Assembly (NCBI RefSeq): GCF_034119845.1
Contig: NZ_CP139420.1
Coordinates: forward strand, 1 to 35,000
Direction of reading: 5' to 3'
Origin: Flavobacterium sp. NG2
GTDB lineage: Bacteria; Bacteroidota; Bacteroidia; Flavobacteriales; Flavobacteriaceae
DNA: 35,000 nt
The position numbers were made by a program, and so were the translations under genes. The notes under the pieces are model-generated. The model was not told the DNA's origin and ran no database searches. It saw nothing but the letters and a program-made list of their open reading frames with translations. Positions 1 to 8,069 of the stretch are shown here, piece after piece. Each line of letters starts with the position of its first letter. The first letter of the stretch is position 1.

Positions 1-1428
1 ATGAACAAAACTGCACAATCAGTATGGGAGAACTGTCTGTCTTTTATAAAAGACAACATTCAAGACCAAGCCTACAAAACTTGGTTTGAACCAATTAAGT
101 CAGTTGAACTTACCGATAACGCACTTTATATTCAGGTTCCTAGTAAATTTTTCTACGAATGGCTAGAAGAACACTATGTAAAATTATTAAAAGTTGCTTT
201 AACAAAAGAACTTGGAAAAAACGCAAAGTTACTCTATAAAATCAAGATGGAAAACACTTATGGTAACAAACAACCGTTTACTGAACAGTTGCCAAGTGCC
301 AATAGAGTTCCTATGAAACCACAAGATGTAGATGCTCCATTAAAAAACCTAAATCCAGAATTAAGAAACCCTTTTGTAATTCCGGGAATTAGAAATTTAA
401 AAATAGAATCACAATTAAATGCCAATTACAGTTTTGACAACTTCTTAGAAGGAGATTCAAACAGACTGGCTCGATCTGCTGGTATGGCTGTAGCCAATAA
501 ACCAGGTGGAACCTCTTTTAACCCTCTATTAATTTTCGGAGGAGTTGGACTGGGAAAAACTCACTTAGCACATGCTATTGGTGTAGAGATTAAAGACAAA
601 TATCCTGAAAAAACGGTTTTATATATTTCTGCCGAAATTTTCACTCAACAATACATTGACTCTGTCAAAAAGAATAATAGAAATGATTTTATTCACTTCT
701 ATCAATTAATTGATGTTCTAATCATTGACGACGTACAATTCCTATCCGGTAAATCAGGAACGCAAGATGTGTTTTTTCACATTTTTAATTACTTACACCA
801 AAATGGAAAGCAAGTTATATTAACTTCTGACAAGGCACCAGTTGACATGCAAGATATTGAACAACGTTTATTATCTCGATTCAAATGGGGACTTTCAGCT
901 GAACTACACCAACCGGATTACGAAACAAGAATTTCTATCTTAAAAAACATTCTATATCGTGATGGTGTGGAAATGCCTGAAGAAATTATCGAATATGTAG
1001 CTAGAAACATTAAATCAAATGTTCGCGAATTAGAAGGTGCTATCATTTCATTAATTGCTCAATCTTCTTTCAACAAAAAAGAAGTAACTATTGAGCTTGC
1101 TAAAGGTGTGGTTGAAAAGTTTGTAAAAAATGTCAAACGAGAAATTTCAATAGATTATATTCAAAAAATCGTTTCAGATTATTTCCAGTTAGACTTAGAA
1201 ACTTTACAATCTAAAACAAGAAAAAGACACGTTGTTCAAGCAAGACAGTTAGCCATGTTTTTTGCTAAAAAGTTTACCAAAGCTTCTCTAGCAAACATTG
1301 GTTCACAAATTGGCGACCGTGACCATGCTACTGTATTACACGCTTGTAAAACAGTTGACAATCTAGTGACAACCGACAAACAATTCAAAAAGTTTGTTGA
1401 TGATATACACAAAAAACTAACGCTATAA
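1..1428 (+). CDS. dnaA: Chromosomal replication initiator protein DnaA
   Basis: Binds DnaA boxes at oriC, melts the origin and helps load the helicase. The 475-residue length is normal. Seen: N-terminal domain I with the WENCLSFIK start, a variable linker at about 85-140, an AAA+ core with Walker A GGVGLGKT (180-187) and Walker B LIIDDVQF (240-247), the sensor/arginine region LLSRFKWGL, and a C-terminal helix-turn-helix carrying the DnaA signature IGDRDHATVLHA (from about 437). The gene begins at base 1, so its promoter and any upstream origin lie outside the window; the sequence was probably rotated to dnaA. The phosphatase gene follows after 5 nt and is probably co-transcribed. No convincing cluster of TTATnCACA boxes was seen inside the window. 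Confidence 0.98.
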   Translation: MNKTAQSVWENCLSFIKDNIQDQAYKTWFEPIKSVELTDNALYIQVPSKFFYEWLEEHYVKLLKVALTKELGKNAKLLYKIKMENTYGNKQPFTEQLPSANRVPMKPQDVDAPLKNLNPELRNPFVIPGIRNLKIESQLNANYSFDNFLEGDSNRLARSAGMAVANKPGGTSFNPLLIFGGVGLGKTHLAHAIGVEIKDKYPEKTVLYISAEIFTQQYIDSVKKNNRNDFIHFYQLIDVLIIDDVQFLSGKSGTQDVFFHIFNYLHQNGKQVILTSDKAPVDMQDIEQRLLSRFKWGLSAELHQPDYETRISILKNILYRDGVEMPEEIIEYVARNIKSNVRELEGAIISLIAQSSFNKKEVTIELAKGVVEKFVKNVKREISIDYIQKIVSDYFQLDLETLQSKTRKRHVVQARQLAMFFAKKFTKASLANIGSQIGDRDHATVLHACKTVDNLVTTDKQFKKFVDDIHKKLTL

Positions 1429-1433
1429 AACAA

Positions 1434-1901
1434 ATGGCTGTGAAAATTTTAATGGTATGCCTTGGAAACATATGTCGTTCTCCTCTGGCAGAAGGCATTT
1501 TAGCTTCAAAACTACCTAAAAACAAATTCATAGTAGATTCAGCTGGCACAGGTTCATGGCACATTGGGCATTCACCTGACAAACGCTCTATAGCCGTTGC
1601 TCAAAAAAACAAACTCGACATTTCTAAACAAAAAGGAAGACAATTTAAAACTTCTGATTTTGACAATTTCGACTATATATATGTAATGGATAGTTCAAAT
1701 TACAATGACGTAATAGAATTAGCAAAAACGCCAGAACATATTGCCAAAGTCAATATGATCTTAAACGAAATATTCCCCAACGAAAATGTAGATGTTCCGG
1801 ACCCATACTACGGAGCAAATAATGGATTTGATTTAGTATACAAAATGCTAGACGAAGCTTGTGAATCTATCGCACTAAAGCTACTAAACAAACACGCATA
1901 A
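1434..1901 (+). CDS. Low-molecular-weight protein-tyrosine phosphatase
   Basis: Cytoplasmic phosphatase of the LMW-PTP/arsenate reductase fold, 155 residues (typical length). The P-loop CLGNICRS gives the CX5R motif with nucleophile Cys9 and Arg15; the general acid Asp123 is in VPDPYYG, followed by the aromatic pair typical of the family. Starts 5 nt after dnaA, so it most likely shares the dnaA transcript; this dnaA-phosphatase order is familiar in flavobacteria. There are no tyrosine kinase or exopolysaccharide genes next to it, so the in vivo substrate cannot be inferred. A weak hairpin with a short T-run at 1942-1960 may end the transcript. Confidence 0.95.
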   Translation: MAVKILMVCLGNICRSPLAEGILASKLPKNKFIVDSAGTGSWHIGHSPDKRSIAVAQKNKLDISKQKGRQFKTSDFDNFDYIYVMDSSNYNDVIELAKTPEHIAKVNMILNEIFPNENVDVPDPYYGANNGFDLVYKMLDEACESIALKLLNKHA

Positions 1902-1941
1902 ACTTCCTCAATTCCACATCAAGAGCCAACCTCTTTCACCC

Positions 1942-1960
1942 ACAACAGTTAGTTGTTTTT
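1942..1960 (+). terminator. Weak possible terminator after dnaA-phosphatase
   Basis: ACAAC (1942-1946) pairs with GTTGT (1952-1956) around a 5-nt loop, followed by TTTT. The stem is only 5 bp, so the call is tentative. The rest of the 302-bp gap up to the GH16 gene holds the GH16 promoter and a leader hairpin. Confidence 0.3.
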
Positions 1961-2068
1961 GCTGATTTTAACAACCTTAAGACCACAAAACAACCCAAAG
2001 TCTATTTTGTCTAGTTTATATCTAGTTATTCTGCCCCCAGAGAGACCATAAAAACTGCGACAGTTTTA

Positions 2069-2097
2069 TTTACTTTTTTTTCATATATGTAATTTTG
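2069..2097 (+). promoter_or_regulatory. Putative promoter of the GH16 gene
   Basis: TTTAC (2069-2073), a 16-nt spacer and TAATTTTG (2090-2097) fit the Bacteroidota -33/-7 pattern (TTTG-like box, then TAnnTTTG). Transcription would start near 2104 and give a leader of about 100 nt. The leader contains a 7-bp hairpin, ACTATTG (2124-2130) with CAATAGT (2140-2146). Inferred from pattern only. Confidence 0.5.
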
Positions 2098-2203
2098 TTT
2101 GAGATATTAAAACAATAACCCAAACTATTGATTCTTAAACAATAGTCACCATTTTAGACTTAAATCAAGATTCAAGAATTACAATTTAAAAAAATTAACA
2201 ACC

Positions 2204-3250
2204 ATGAAAAAAACCGCATTTTTATTATTAACCTCCTTGTGCATCAGTTTAATTTCCTGCAGCAAAGACTCAGTTGACACACCTATTCCCCCTCCTACTG
2301 TAACTACACCAGTACCAGAAATAACCGATTGGAAATTAATACCAGTACCTGCAGATGCTGGAACAGGAAAAAAATGGGAATTTCAATCTGACGTTTCAGA
2401 TGACTTTGAATATACTTTTAACCCAGTTTCTACCAAAACAACTTTTGGAAATGGAAAATGGACTAACTTTTACCATAATGCATGGGATGGACCTGGACTA
2501 ACAAAATGGAAATATGAAAATGTTTCAGTTTCTGGAGGATTACTAGAACTAAAAACAACAAGAGTTGATGGAGAAACGAAATCATACGATTATGGTGGAA
2601 ACACACTAACTGGAAAAGCGACACGTTTAGGAGCAGTCTCTTCTAGCAAACAAATTGTATATCCAGTATATATTGAAAGTAGAATTAAAATAGCAAACAC
2701 CGTTTGTACCTCTGGGGCATGGATGCTTAGCCCTGATGACACTCAAGAAATTGATTTTATGGAAGCTTGGGGAGGTAAAGCGGCTAGAAACAATGTCCCA
2801 GGCGGCAGACAATTTTCTAAAACAATCCACTTGAGTCACCACGTTTTTATCCGAAATCCATTTGAAGATTATCAACCAGCAGACATTACTACATGGTACA
2901 CAGATAGCAAGGTGGGCGATTGGACTGATGCTTATCATCGTTATGGAGTGTACTGGAAAAGCCCAACAGAGTTAGAATATTATATTGATGGTAAACTTGT
3001 TCGTTCCACAAATAATTTAGACACCGTAGGAAGTAAAGACGGAATCGACCCTAAAAGCTTCACTTCTCCAACAAAGGACAAAGCTACTCGTACCGGACTT
3101 AACAAAGCAATGGATATCCTAATTACCATGGAAGACCAAAACTGGAGAGCTGGAATTGGATGCACACCAACTGATGAAGAAATCAAAGACATTGACGGAA
3201 ACACCATGAAAATAGACTGGATTAGGATTTTTAAACCAGTAAATAAATAA
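2204..3250 (+). CDS. GH16 family beta-agarase/beta-porphyranase-like lipoprotein
   Basis: Probable surface or periplasmic glycoside hydrolase acting on red-algal galactans (agar or porphyran). Seen: signal peptide with lipobox LISC and lipidated Cys19, a Pro/Thr-rich linker (about 25-38), then a single GH16 domain (about 55-348). The catalytic signature EIDFMEAW places nucleophile Glu182, Asp184 and acid/base Glu187. WTNFYHNAWDGPG, TIHLSHHVFIRNPFEDYQP and ELEYYIDGKLVR are agarase/porphyranase-branch motifs rather than laminarinase or carrageenase ones. No carbohydrate-binding module, T9SS domain or neighbouring SusC/SusD pair is present, so it is an orphan rather than part of a polysaccharide utilisation locus. 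It has its own promoter and terminator. Substrate choice within the agarase/porphyranase branch is inference. Confidence 0.85.
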   Translation: MKKTAFLLLTSLCISLISCSKDSVDTPIPPPTVTTPVPEITDWKLIPVPADAGTGKKWEFQSDVSDDFEYTFNPVSTKTTFGNGKWTNFYHNAWDGPGLTKWKYENVSVSGGLLELKTTRVDGETKSYDYGGNTLTGKATRLGAVSSSKQIVYPVYIESRIKIANTVCTSGAWMLSPDDTQEIDFMEAWGGKAARNNVPGGRQFSKTIHLSHHVFIRNPFEDYQPADITTWYTDSKVGDWTDAYHRYGVYWKSPTELEYYIDGKLVRSTNNLDTVGSKDGIDPKSFTSPTKDKATRTGLNKAMDILITMEDQNWRAGIGCTPTDEEIKDIDGNTMKIDWIRIFKPVNK

Positions 3251-3266
3251 GAACCCAATACATTAC

Positions 3267-3308
3267 AAAAAAACCTATTTGAAAATTTACTCAGATAGGT
3301 TTTTTTAT
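3267..3308 (+). terminator. Rho-independent terminator of the GH16 gene
   Basis: AAACCTAT (3271-3278) pairs with ATAGGTTT (3295-3302); the stem extends outward through A/T pairs and is followed by a T-run. It lies 17 nt after the stop codon. Confidence 0.8.
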
Positions 3309-3412
3309 TTTACAATGAGACTCAGATAAACTGTTTATGTTATAGCTATATTGATAATCACAATTAAATCCCGTTATTTGTATTTCATTTTTATTGATAA
3401 AAACACTTCTTA

Positions 3413-4135
3413 ATGAAATCGCAAAATACAATTGGAAAACTCTATTTAATTCCAACAACAATGGGAGATTGTGATCCTATAGATGTTTTACCTCAAACCA
3501 TCAAAAGAGCCATAGACTTAATCGATTATTATATTGTTGAAAACGAAAAAACTGCTCGAAAATCTATTAAGCAAGTACAACCCGAAAAAAAGCAATCCGA
3601 ATTAATCTTATTTGCCTTAAACAAACGCACTGAACCTCATGAGCATAAAGAATTCATCAAACCCTTACTAGAAGGAAAAGACATGGGACTAATGAGTGAG
3701 GCGGGTTGCCCTGGAGTCGCTGATCCAGGCGCTGTCATTGTAAAACTAGCACATGAAAAAGGAATCCAAGTAGTTCCTTTAGTTGGCCCATCCTCTATTC
3801 TACTTGCCATGATGGCTTCAGGAATGAACGGGCAAAGTTTTACTTTTCATGGCTATTTACCGATTGAAAAAGGAGAAAAAAAAGCTACTTTAAAAGTTTT
3901 AGAAAAAGTTTCCCTAGAAAGAAACCAATCTCAAATTTTTATTGAAACCCCTTATCGCAACAACAAAATGCTCGAAGATTTATTACAAATATTAAATCCA
4001 GAAACACATTTATGTATTGCTGCTGATATCACCTTATCAACAGAATACATTAAAACTAAAAAAGCAAAAGACTGGAAAAAAGAAACCGTCGATTTACATA
4101 ATAGACCAGCGATTTTTATCATCCATAAAATGTAA
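3413..4135 (+). CDS. SAM-dependent methyltransferase, tetrapyrrole methylase family (RsmI-like)
   Basis: 240 residues with the tetrapyrrole (corrin/porphyrin) methylase fold shared by RsmI, the 16S rRNA C1402 2'-O-methyltransferase. Seen: N-terminal GKLYLIPTTMGD in place of the RsmI VPTPIGNLEDIT-type start, the internal GLMSEAGCPGVADPG loop and PLVGPSSILLAMMASG, and a C-terminal FIIHKM edge strand. The divergent first loop (no NLxDIT) suggests the RsmI-related paralogue family found in Bacteroidota rather than canonical RsmI, so no symbol is given. A possible promoter (TTG 3351-3353, TATTTG 3375-3380) lies upstream. The aminotransferase gene follows after 31 nt. Confidence 0.85.
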   Translation: MKSQNTIGKLYLIPTTMGDCDPIDVLPQTIKRAIDLIDYYIVENEKTARKSIKQVQPEKKQSELILFALNKRTEPHEHKEFIKPLLEGKDMGLMSEAGCPGVADPGAVIVKLAHEKGIQVVPLVGPSSILLAMMASGMNGQSFTFHGYLPIEKGEKKATLKVLEKVSLERNQSQIFIETPYRNNKMLEDLLQILNPETHLCIAADITLSTEYIKTKKAKDWKKETVDLHNRPAIFIIHKM

Positions 4136-4166
4136 ATTTTAAAAATCATTTTTTTTTGACATTGAC

Positions 4167-5294
4167 ATGAGTAAACTCCCAAATATCTCTACTAGTATTT
4201 TTTCAGTTATGTCAAAATTGGCAGCTGATCATAATGCTATCAATTTATCACAAGGATTTCCGAACTTTACAGTTGACGAACGATTAAAAAATATCGTTGC
4301 GCAATTAGTACATCAAGAAGTTCATCAATACACACCCATGTCAGGCTACCCTCCTTTATTACAAAAAATAGCCCAACTAACAAAAAAACAGTACAACAGA
4401 ATAGTTATCCCTGAAAGCGAAATACTCATCACAACAGGGGCTACACAGGGAATCTTCACAACAATACAAGCCCTAGTAAACAAAGAAGACGAAGTAATCA
4501 TCCTAGACCCAAGTTACGATTCATATGAGCCTTCTGTTTTATTAGCAAATGGAATACCGGTCCGAATTCCGTTAAATGATGACTACACACCTAATTGGGG
4601 CAATATTGAAAAAGCTTGTTCGTCAAAAACACGAATGATAATTATCAATAATCCTCATAATCCCACAGGTAAAATCTTAAATGCATCTGACTTTGAAAAA
4701 CTTGAAGGTATTCTTGAAAACTTTCCGCAAATACTAATACTTTCTGATGAAGTATACGAGTACATTACATTTGAAGAAAAACACATTTCAGCTCATACAA
4801 GAAAAAAACTGCTCAACCGCTGCATAACCGCTTCTTCTTTTGGAAAATCATTTCATGTCACGGGTTGGAAAGTAGGCTACATAATCGCTCCTGAACATTT
4901 GATGAACGAAATCAAAAAAGTCCATCAATTTTTGGTTTTCAGTGTAAATAGCTTAGCACAAGCGGCAATTAGTGACTATCTAGACATTGTTTCAATTGAA
5001 GAAATTCGTTCCTTTTACAAAGAAAAAAGAGATTATTTCAGACAGCTACTTCAAAATAGCCGATTCAAACTCCTTCCATGCGAAGGAACTTATTTCCAAG
5101 TAGTATCCTACGCTGCTATTTCTGATGAAAATGATGTAGATTTTTGCAAAAGACTAGTTAAAGAATATGGTGTCGCGGCTATTCCAATTTCAACTTTCTA
5201 TAATAATGCCAAAGACCTAAAGTTAATTCGGTTCTGTTTTGCCAAAGACAATCAAACCTTAGAAGCCGCTGCTGAGAAACTTTGCCTACTTTAA
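4167..5294 (+). CDS. Class I/II PLP-dependent aminotransferase (methionine/aromatic type)
   Basis: Fold-type I aminotransferase of 375 residues. Seen: NLSQGFPNF near the N-terminus (27-34), GATQG (91-95) for phosphate binding, NNPHNPTG (161-168), the SDEVYEY aspartate and tyrosine (about 194 and 197), and the Schiff-base lysine Lys227 in SSFGKSFHVTGWKVGY. The LSQGFPNF and QYTPMSGYPPL motifs match the YbdL/kynurenine-oxoglutarate transaminase group, which acts on methionine, glutamine or aromatic amino acids. Methionine aminotransferase is the favoured guess, by family only. Neighbours give no pathway context. Confidence 0.9.
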   Translation: MSKLPNISTSIFSVMSKLAADHNAINLSQGFPNFTVDERLKNIVAQLVHQEVHQYTPMSGYPPLLQKIAQLTKKQYNRIVIPESEILITTGATQGIFTTIQALVNKEDEVIILDPSYDSYEPSVLLANGIPVRIPLNDDYTPNWGNIEKACSSKTRMIIINNPHNPTGKILNASDFEKLEGILENFPQILILSDEVYEYITFEEKHISAHTRKKLLNRCITASSFGKSFHVTGWKVGYIIAPEHLMNEIKKVHQFLVFSVNSLAQAAISDYLDIVSIEEIRSFYKEKRDYFRQLLQNSRFKLLPCEGTYFQVVSYAAISDENDVDFCKRLVKEYGVAAIPISTFYNNAKDLKLIRFCFAKDNQTLEAAAEKLCLL

Positions 5295-5371
5295 TTTTTC
5301 ATTAAAATACGTTTATTATGCATGCATACTATATTTAATTTCTTTATATTTACAAGAAACAATCTAGTATT

Positions 5372-6247
5372 ATGAATTTTACAGCCAAAATGTTACGCGA
5401 TGATGCTCTCAAAGGAAAAGTAATTGTAGTTACAGGAGGTGGTAGTGGTCTCGGTAAAGCTATGACCAAATACTTTCTTGAATTAGGTGCAAAAGTCGCT
5501 ATTACTTCCAGAGATTTAGCCAAATTACAAAATACTGCCAAAGAATTAGAAACAGAAACCAAAGGAGAATGCCTGCCTCTTCAATGTGATGTACGCCATT
5601 ACGAAGAAGTAGAGCAAATGCTTGAAGCAGTGATTAAAAAATTTGGTAAAGTTGACGTATTACTAAACAATGCCGCTGGAAATTTTATTTCACCAACTGA
5701 ACGCTTGTCCTCGAATGCTTTTGACACCATAATCGATATTGTTCTCAAAGGAACCAAAAATTGCACACTTGCTTTTGGAAAACACTGGATTGACAGTAAA
5801 CAACCTCAGTCGACTATTTTAAACATTGTAACCACCTACGCCTGGACAGGTTCAGCTTATGTTGTACCTAGTGCTACCGCAAAAGCTGGCGTACTTGCCA
5901 TGACGCGTAGTCTTGCTGTCGAATGGGCAAAATATGGGATACGAACCAATGCAATCGCACCAGGACCTTTTCCTACCAAAGGTGCTTGGGACCGACTGTT
6001 ACCTGGAGATTTAGCCGAAAAATTTGACATGTCCAAAAAAGTCCCCCTGCAACGCGTGGGAGACCATCAAGAATTAGCCAATTTAGCTGCATATTTAGTT
6101 TCAGACTTTTCGGCCTACATCAATGGAGAAGTTGTCGTTATTGACGGAGGAGAATGGCTAAAAGGAGCTGGTCAATTCAATATACTAGAAGCAATCCCTG
6201 AAGAACTTTGGGATCAACTGGAAGCCATGATAAAAGCTAAAAAATAA
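5372..6247 (+). CDS. SDR oxidoreductase, 2,4-dienoyl-CoA reductase-like
   Basis: NADPH-dependent short-chain reductase likely acting on 2,4-dienoyl-CoA during beta-oxidation of unsaturated fatty acids. Seen: Rossmann motif TGGGSGLG (21-28), NNAAG (99-103), and a non-classical active site. The usual YxxxK is replaced by PSATAK (Ser167, Lys171), with the catalytic tyrosine upstream in TTYAWTG (Tyr156), the arrangement seen in mitochondrial DECR1. The C-terminal INGEVVVIDGGEWL and LWDQLEAMI also match that family. 291 residues. The start at 5372 gives MNFTAKML; a second Met at residue 7 is possible. It is followed by a strong terminator. A SDR of other specificity is possible, but the shifted active site argues for DECR. 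Confidence 0.85.
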   Translation: MNFTAKMLRDDALKGKVIVVTGGGSGLGKAMTKYFLELGAKVAITSRDLAKLQNTAKELETETKGECLPLQCDVRHYEEVEQMLEAVIKKFGKVDVLLNNAAGNFISPTERLSSNAFDTIIDIVLKGTKNCTLAFGKHWIDSKQPQSTILNIVTTYAWTGSAYVVPSATAKAGVLAMTRSLAVEWAKYGIRTNAIAPGPFPTKGAWDRLLPGDLAEKFDMSKKVPLQRVGDHQELANLAAYLVSDFSAYINGEVVVIDGGEWLKGAGQFNILEAIPEELWDQLEAMIKAKK

Positions 6248-6252
6248 TAAAC

Positions 6253-6288
6253 AAAAAATCCATTCGCAAAAACGAATGGATTTTTTTT
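6253..6288 (+). terminator. Rho-independent terminator of the SDR gene
   Basis: TCCATTCG (6259-6266) and CGAATGGA (6273-6280) form a perfect 8-bp stem, extended by A/T pairs, with a 6-nt loop and eight T residues. Confidence 0.9.
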
Positions 6289-6360
6289 AAAAGTCAGGCG
6301 AAACTACTGTAAATCTTAATCTGAAACTTGAACTAAAAACTAAAAACTAAAAATTTAAAA

Positions 6361-6428
6361 GCAGTAGCTCCAACCTGTATATCTATTTAGATTCTTCCGA
6401 ATCATCTTTAAATTCTGCTGCAAAAATA
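6361..6428 (-). ncRNA. Possible small RNA gene or decayed coding fragment
   Basis: On the minus strand a TATTTTTG box (6428-6421), preceded 18 nt upstream by TTTAC, would start transcription near 6414. The transcript would contain a 5-bp hairpin GATTC-GGAA-GAATC (6403-6390) with a GNRA-type loop. Nearly matching ends GCAGCAG and CTACTGC (6421-6361) could close it, followed by a T-rich tract. The same bases also read as a short open stretch ending AAEFKDDSEESK-stop, which could be the tail of a lost gene. Both readings are unproven. This is the only content seen in the 281-bp gap besides the two terminators. Confidence 0.25.
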
Positions 6429-6469
6429 CTTTTTTCAAACGATTTCGTAAAATATTTTTATACTTTTTT

Positions 6470-6508
6470 TAAAATAAAAAAACCAGTTAGCTAACACTAA
6501 CTGGTTTT
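6470..6508 (-). terminator. Rho-independent terminator of the Deg protease gene
   Basis: AAAACCAGTTAG (6479-6490) pairs perfectly with CTAACTGGTTTT (6497-6508) around a 6-nt loop. On the minus strand the hairpin is followed by a T-rich tract. It ends 20 nt from the protease stop codon. Confidence 0.88.
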
Positions 6509-6528
6509 GATTGATATTTAATGAGTTA

Positions 6529-7929
6529 TTAAATAATGATTCGAATAATTTCTCCACTTTTATTAATCATTTCCAAACGAATACTTTGATTTTCATCTTT
6601 TTTATTTAAAAGTTTTGAAACCGACTCAATATCAGTTGCTTTTACATTATCAATACTCAAAATAATATTCCCTTTTAATTCATCAGTATATTGTTTTAAA
6701 TTTTCATTGTTAATCGATTTTATTTTAACCCCATAATCAATTTTAAACTTCTTCTTATCTGAAACATCAATATTTTCTAATTCGATTCCTTTAAATTCAG
6801 TTGTAAAAAATTCATTTTTAGTCAAGGTCACTGCTACAGACTTACTTTTTCCATCTCTTAAAAAAGTTACCTCCACTTTATCATTAGGTCTCTTAGTGTT
6901 TATATAGCCTGATAAATCAGCAAATGTTGAGATATTTTGATTATCTAATCTGATGATAATATCGCCTTTTTGCAACCCCGATTTTTCAGCACCCGAATTT
7001 TTAGTAACCCTATTAATATAAAAGCCTTCAGTCTGAGCAATTCCTAATTCTTTAGATGCAGAGGCATTTAATTCGCCTCCTTCAACTCCAAGAATACCAC
7101 GTTGTACATTACCATATTCCATGATATCTTCGATAATTTTTCGAGCTATATTGGACGGAACAGCAAATGAATAACCAACATATGAACCTGTCATAGAGGA
7201 AATCATTGTATTGATACCAATTAAATTCCCATTAGTATCCACCAAAGCTCCTCCACTATTCCCTGGATTTACGGCAGCATCGGTTTGGATAAAAGATTGA
7301 ATACCATTATCGCCTAAATTTCTAGCTTTTGCAGAAACTATCCCTGCTGTAACAGTCGAGGTAAGATTGTAAGGATTACCCACTGCAAGTACCCACTCCC
7401 CAACTTTCACATTATCTGAATCTCCAAAAGCGGTATACGATAATTTTTCATTCGCATCAATTTTCAACAAAGCAATATCCATCTTGGAATCGGTTCCTAT
7501 TAACTTTGCTTTATATGATTTCTTATTATTCAAGGTAATTTCAATTTCCGATGCATCTTTTACCACATGGTTATTGGTTACAATATACCCGTCTTCAGAA
7601 ATAATAACCCCTGAACCTGTACCAATTTGTTCTTGTGATTGCCCTCCTTTATAGCCATAAAAAAACTCCAGCATCGGATTAGTTACTGTTCTACGAGTAA
7701 CATTTTTCACATGGACCACTGAATGAATTGTTTTTTCAGCTGCTTCTGTAAAATCCAATACACTCGCTGAAAGACCTACCCTTTTGTTAAACGTATCATT
7801 TGCCCTTGTAATCACTGGACTTTTATCAAAAGAAAAAGGAGCATTAGAATCAAATGCTAACTTATAAGCTCCCAAAGTAAGCACTCCACTTAATATAGAT
7901 ACAATAAAAAGTTGTGAAATATTTTTCAT
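6529..7929 (-). CDS. HtrA/Deg-family periplasmic serine protease
   Basis: Envelope protein quality-control protease of 466 residues. Seen: N-terminal signal anchor or signal peptide (about 5-25), a trypsin-like domain with the catalytic triad His121 (TNNHVV), Asp151 (MDIALLKI) and Ser225 (NPGNSGGALV), then a PDZ domain at about 275-365 (GILGVEGGEL...GLQKGDIIIRL) and a second, shorter PDZ-like region at about 380-466. This matches the DegP/DegQ layout. Divergent from dapF with about 140 bp between the starts. No sigma-E-type or two-component operator was recognised. It has its own terminator. Confidence 0.95.
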   Translation of the reverse strand: MKNISQLFIVSILSGVLTLGAYKLAFDSNAPFSFDKSPVITRANDTFNKRVGLSASVLDFTEAAEKTIHSVVHVKNVTRRTVTNPMLEFFYGYKGGQSQEQIGTGSGVIISEDGYIVTNNHVVKDASEIEITLNNKKSYKAKLIGTDSKMDIALLKIDANEKLSYTAFGDSDNVKVGEWVLAVGNPYNLTSTVTAGIVSAKARNLGDNGIQSFIQTDAAVNPGNSGGALVDTNGNLIGINTMISSMTGSYVGYSFAVPSNIARKIIEDIMEYGNVQRGILGVEGGELNASASKELGIAQTEGFYINRVTKNSGAEKSGLQKGDIIIRLDNQNISTFADLSGYINTKRPNDKVEVTFLRDGKSKSVAVTLTKNEFFTTEFKGIELENIDVSDKKKFKIDYGVKIKSINNENLKQYTDELKGNIILSIDNVKATDIESVSKLLNKKDENQSIRLEMINKSGEIIRIII

Positions 7930-7998
7930 AATAATATAGTTTGTTTTATCGTTATTTGTATTGTAAAAATAATGCCAAAATCAAATATTAAAAAGTAG

Positions 7999-8049
7999 TT
8001 TAACGCTCTTTAACAGTGATTAACTTTTCATTAATAATTTGTATTTTTG
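7999..8049 (+). promoter_or_regulatory. dapF promoter with phased TAAC triplets
   Basis: TATTTTTG (8042-8049) is a good TAnnTTTG -7 box; TTAAC (8020-8024) lies 17 nt upstream in the -33 position. TAAC occurs at 8001, 8011 and 8021, exactly 10 bp apart. A start near 8056 leaves a leader of about 14 nt, which excludes an in-frame ATG at 8016 as the translation start. Confidence 0.6.
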
Positions 8050-8069
8050 CAACATTCAAATTAAAAAAA

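Noticed and set aside
5317..5328. TATGCATGCATA palindrome upstream of the SDR gene as an operator
   Set aside because: A single 12-bp AT-rich palindrome without a second copy or known regulator; too weak to call.
8016..8069. N-terminal 18-codon extension of dapF from an upstream ATG
   Set aside because: The stretch contains the TAnnTTTG promoter box and the residues do not fit the DapF start; the ATG at 8070 matches the family.
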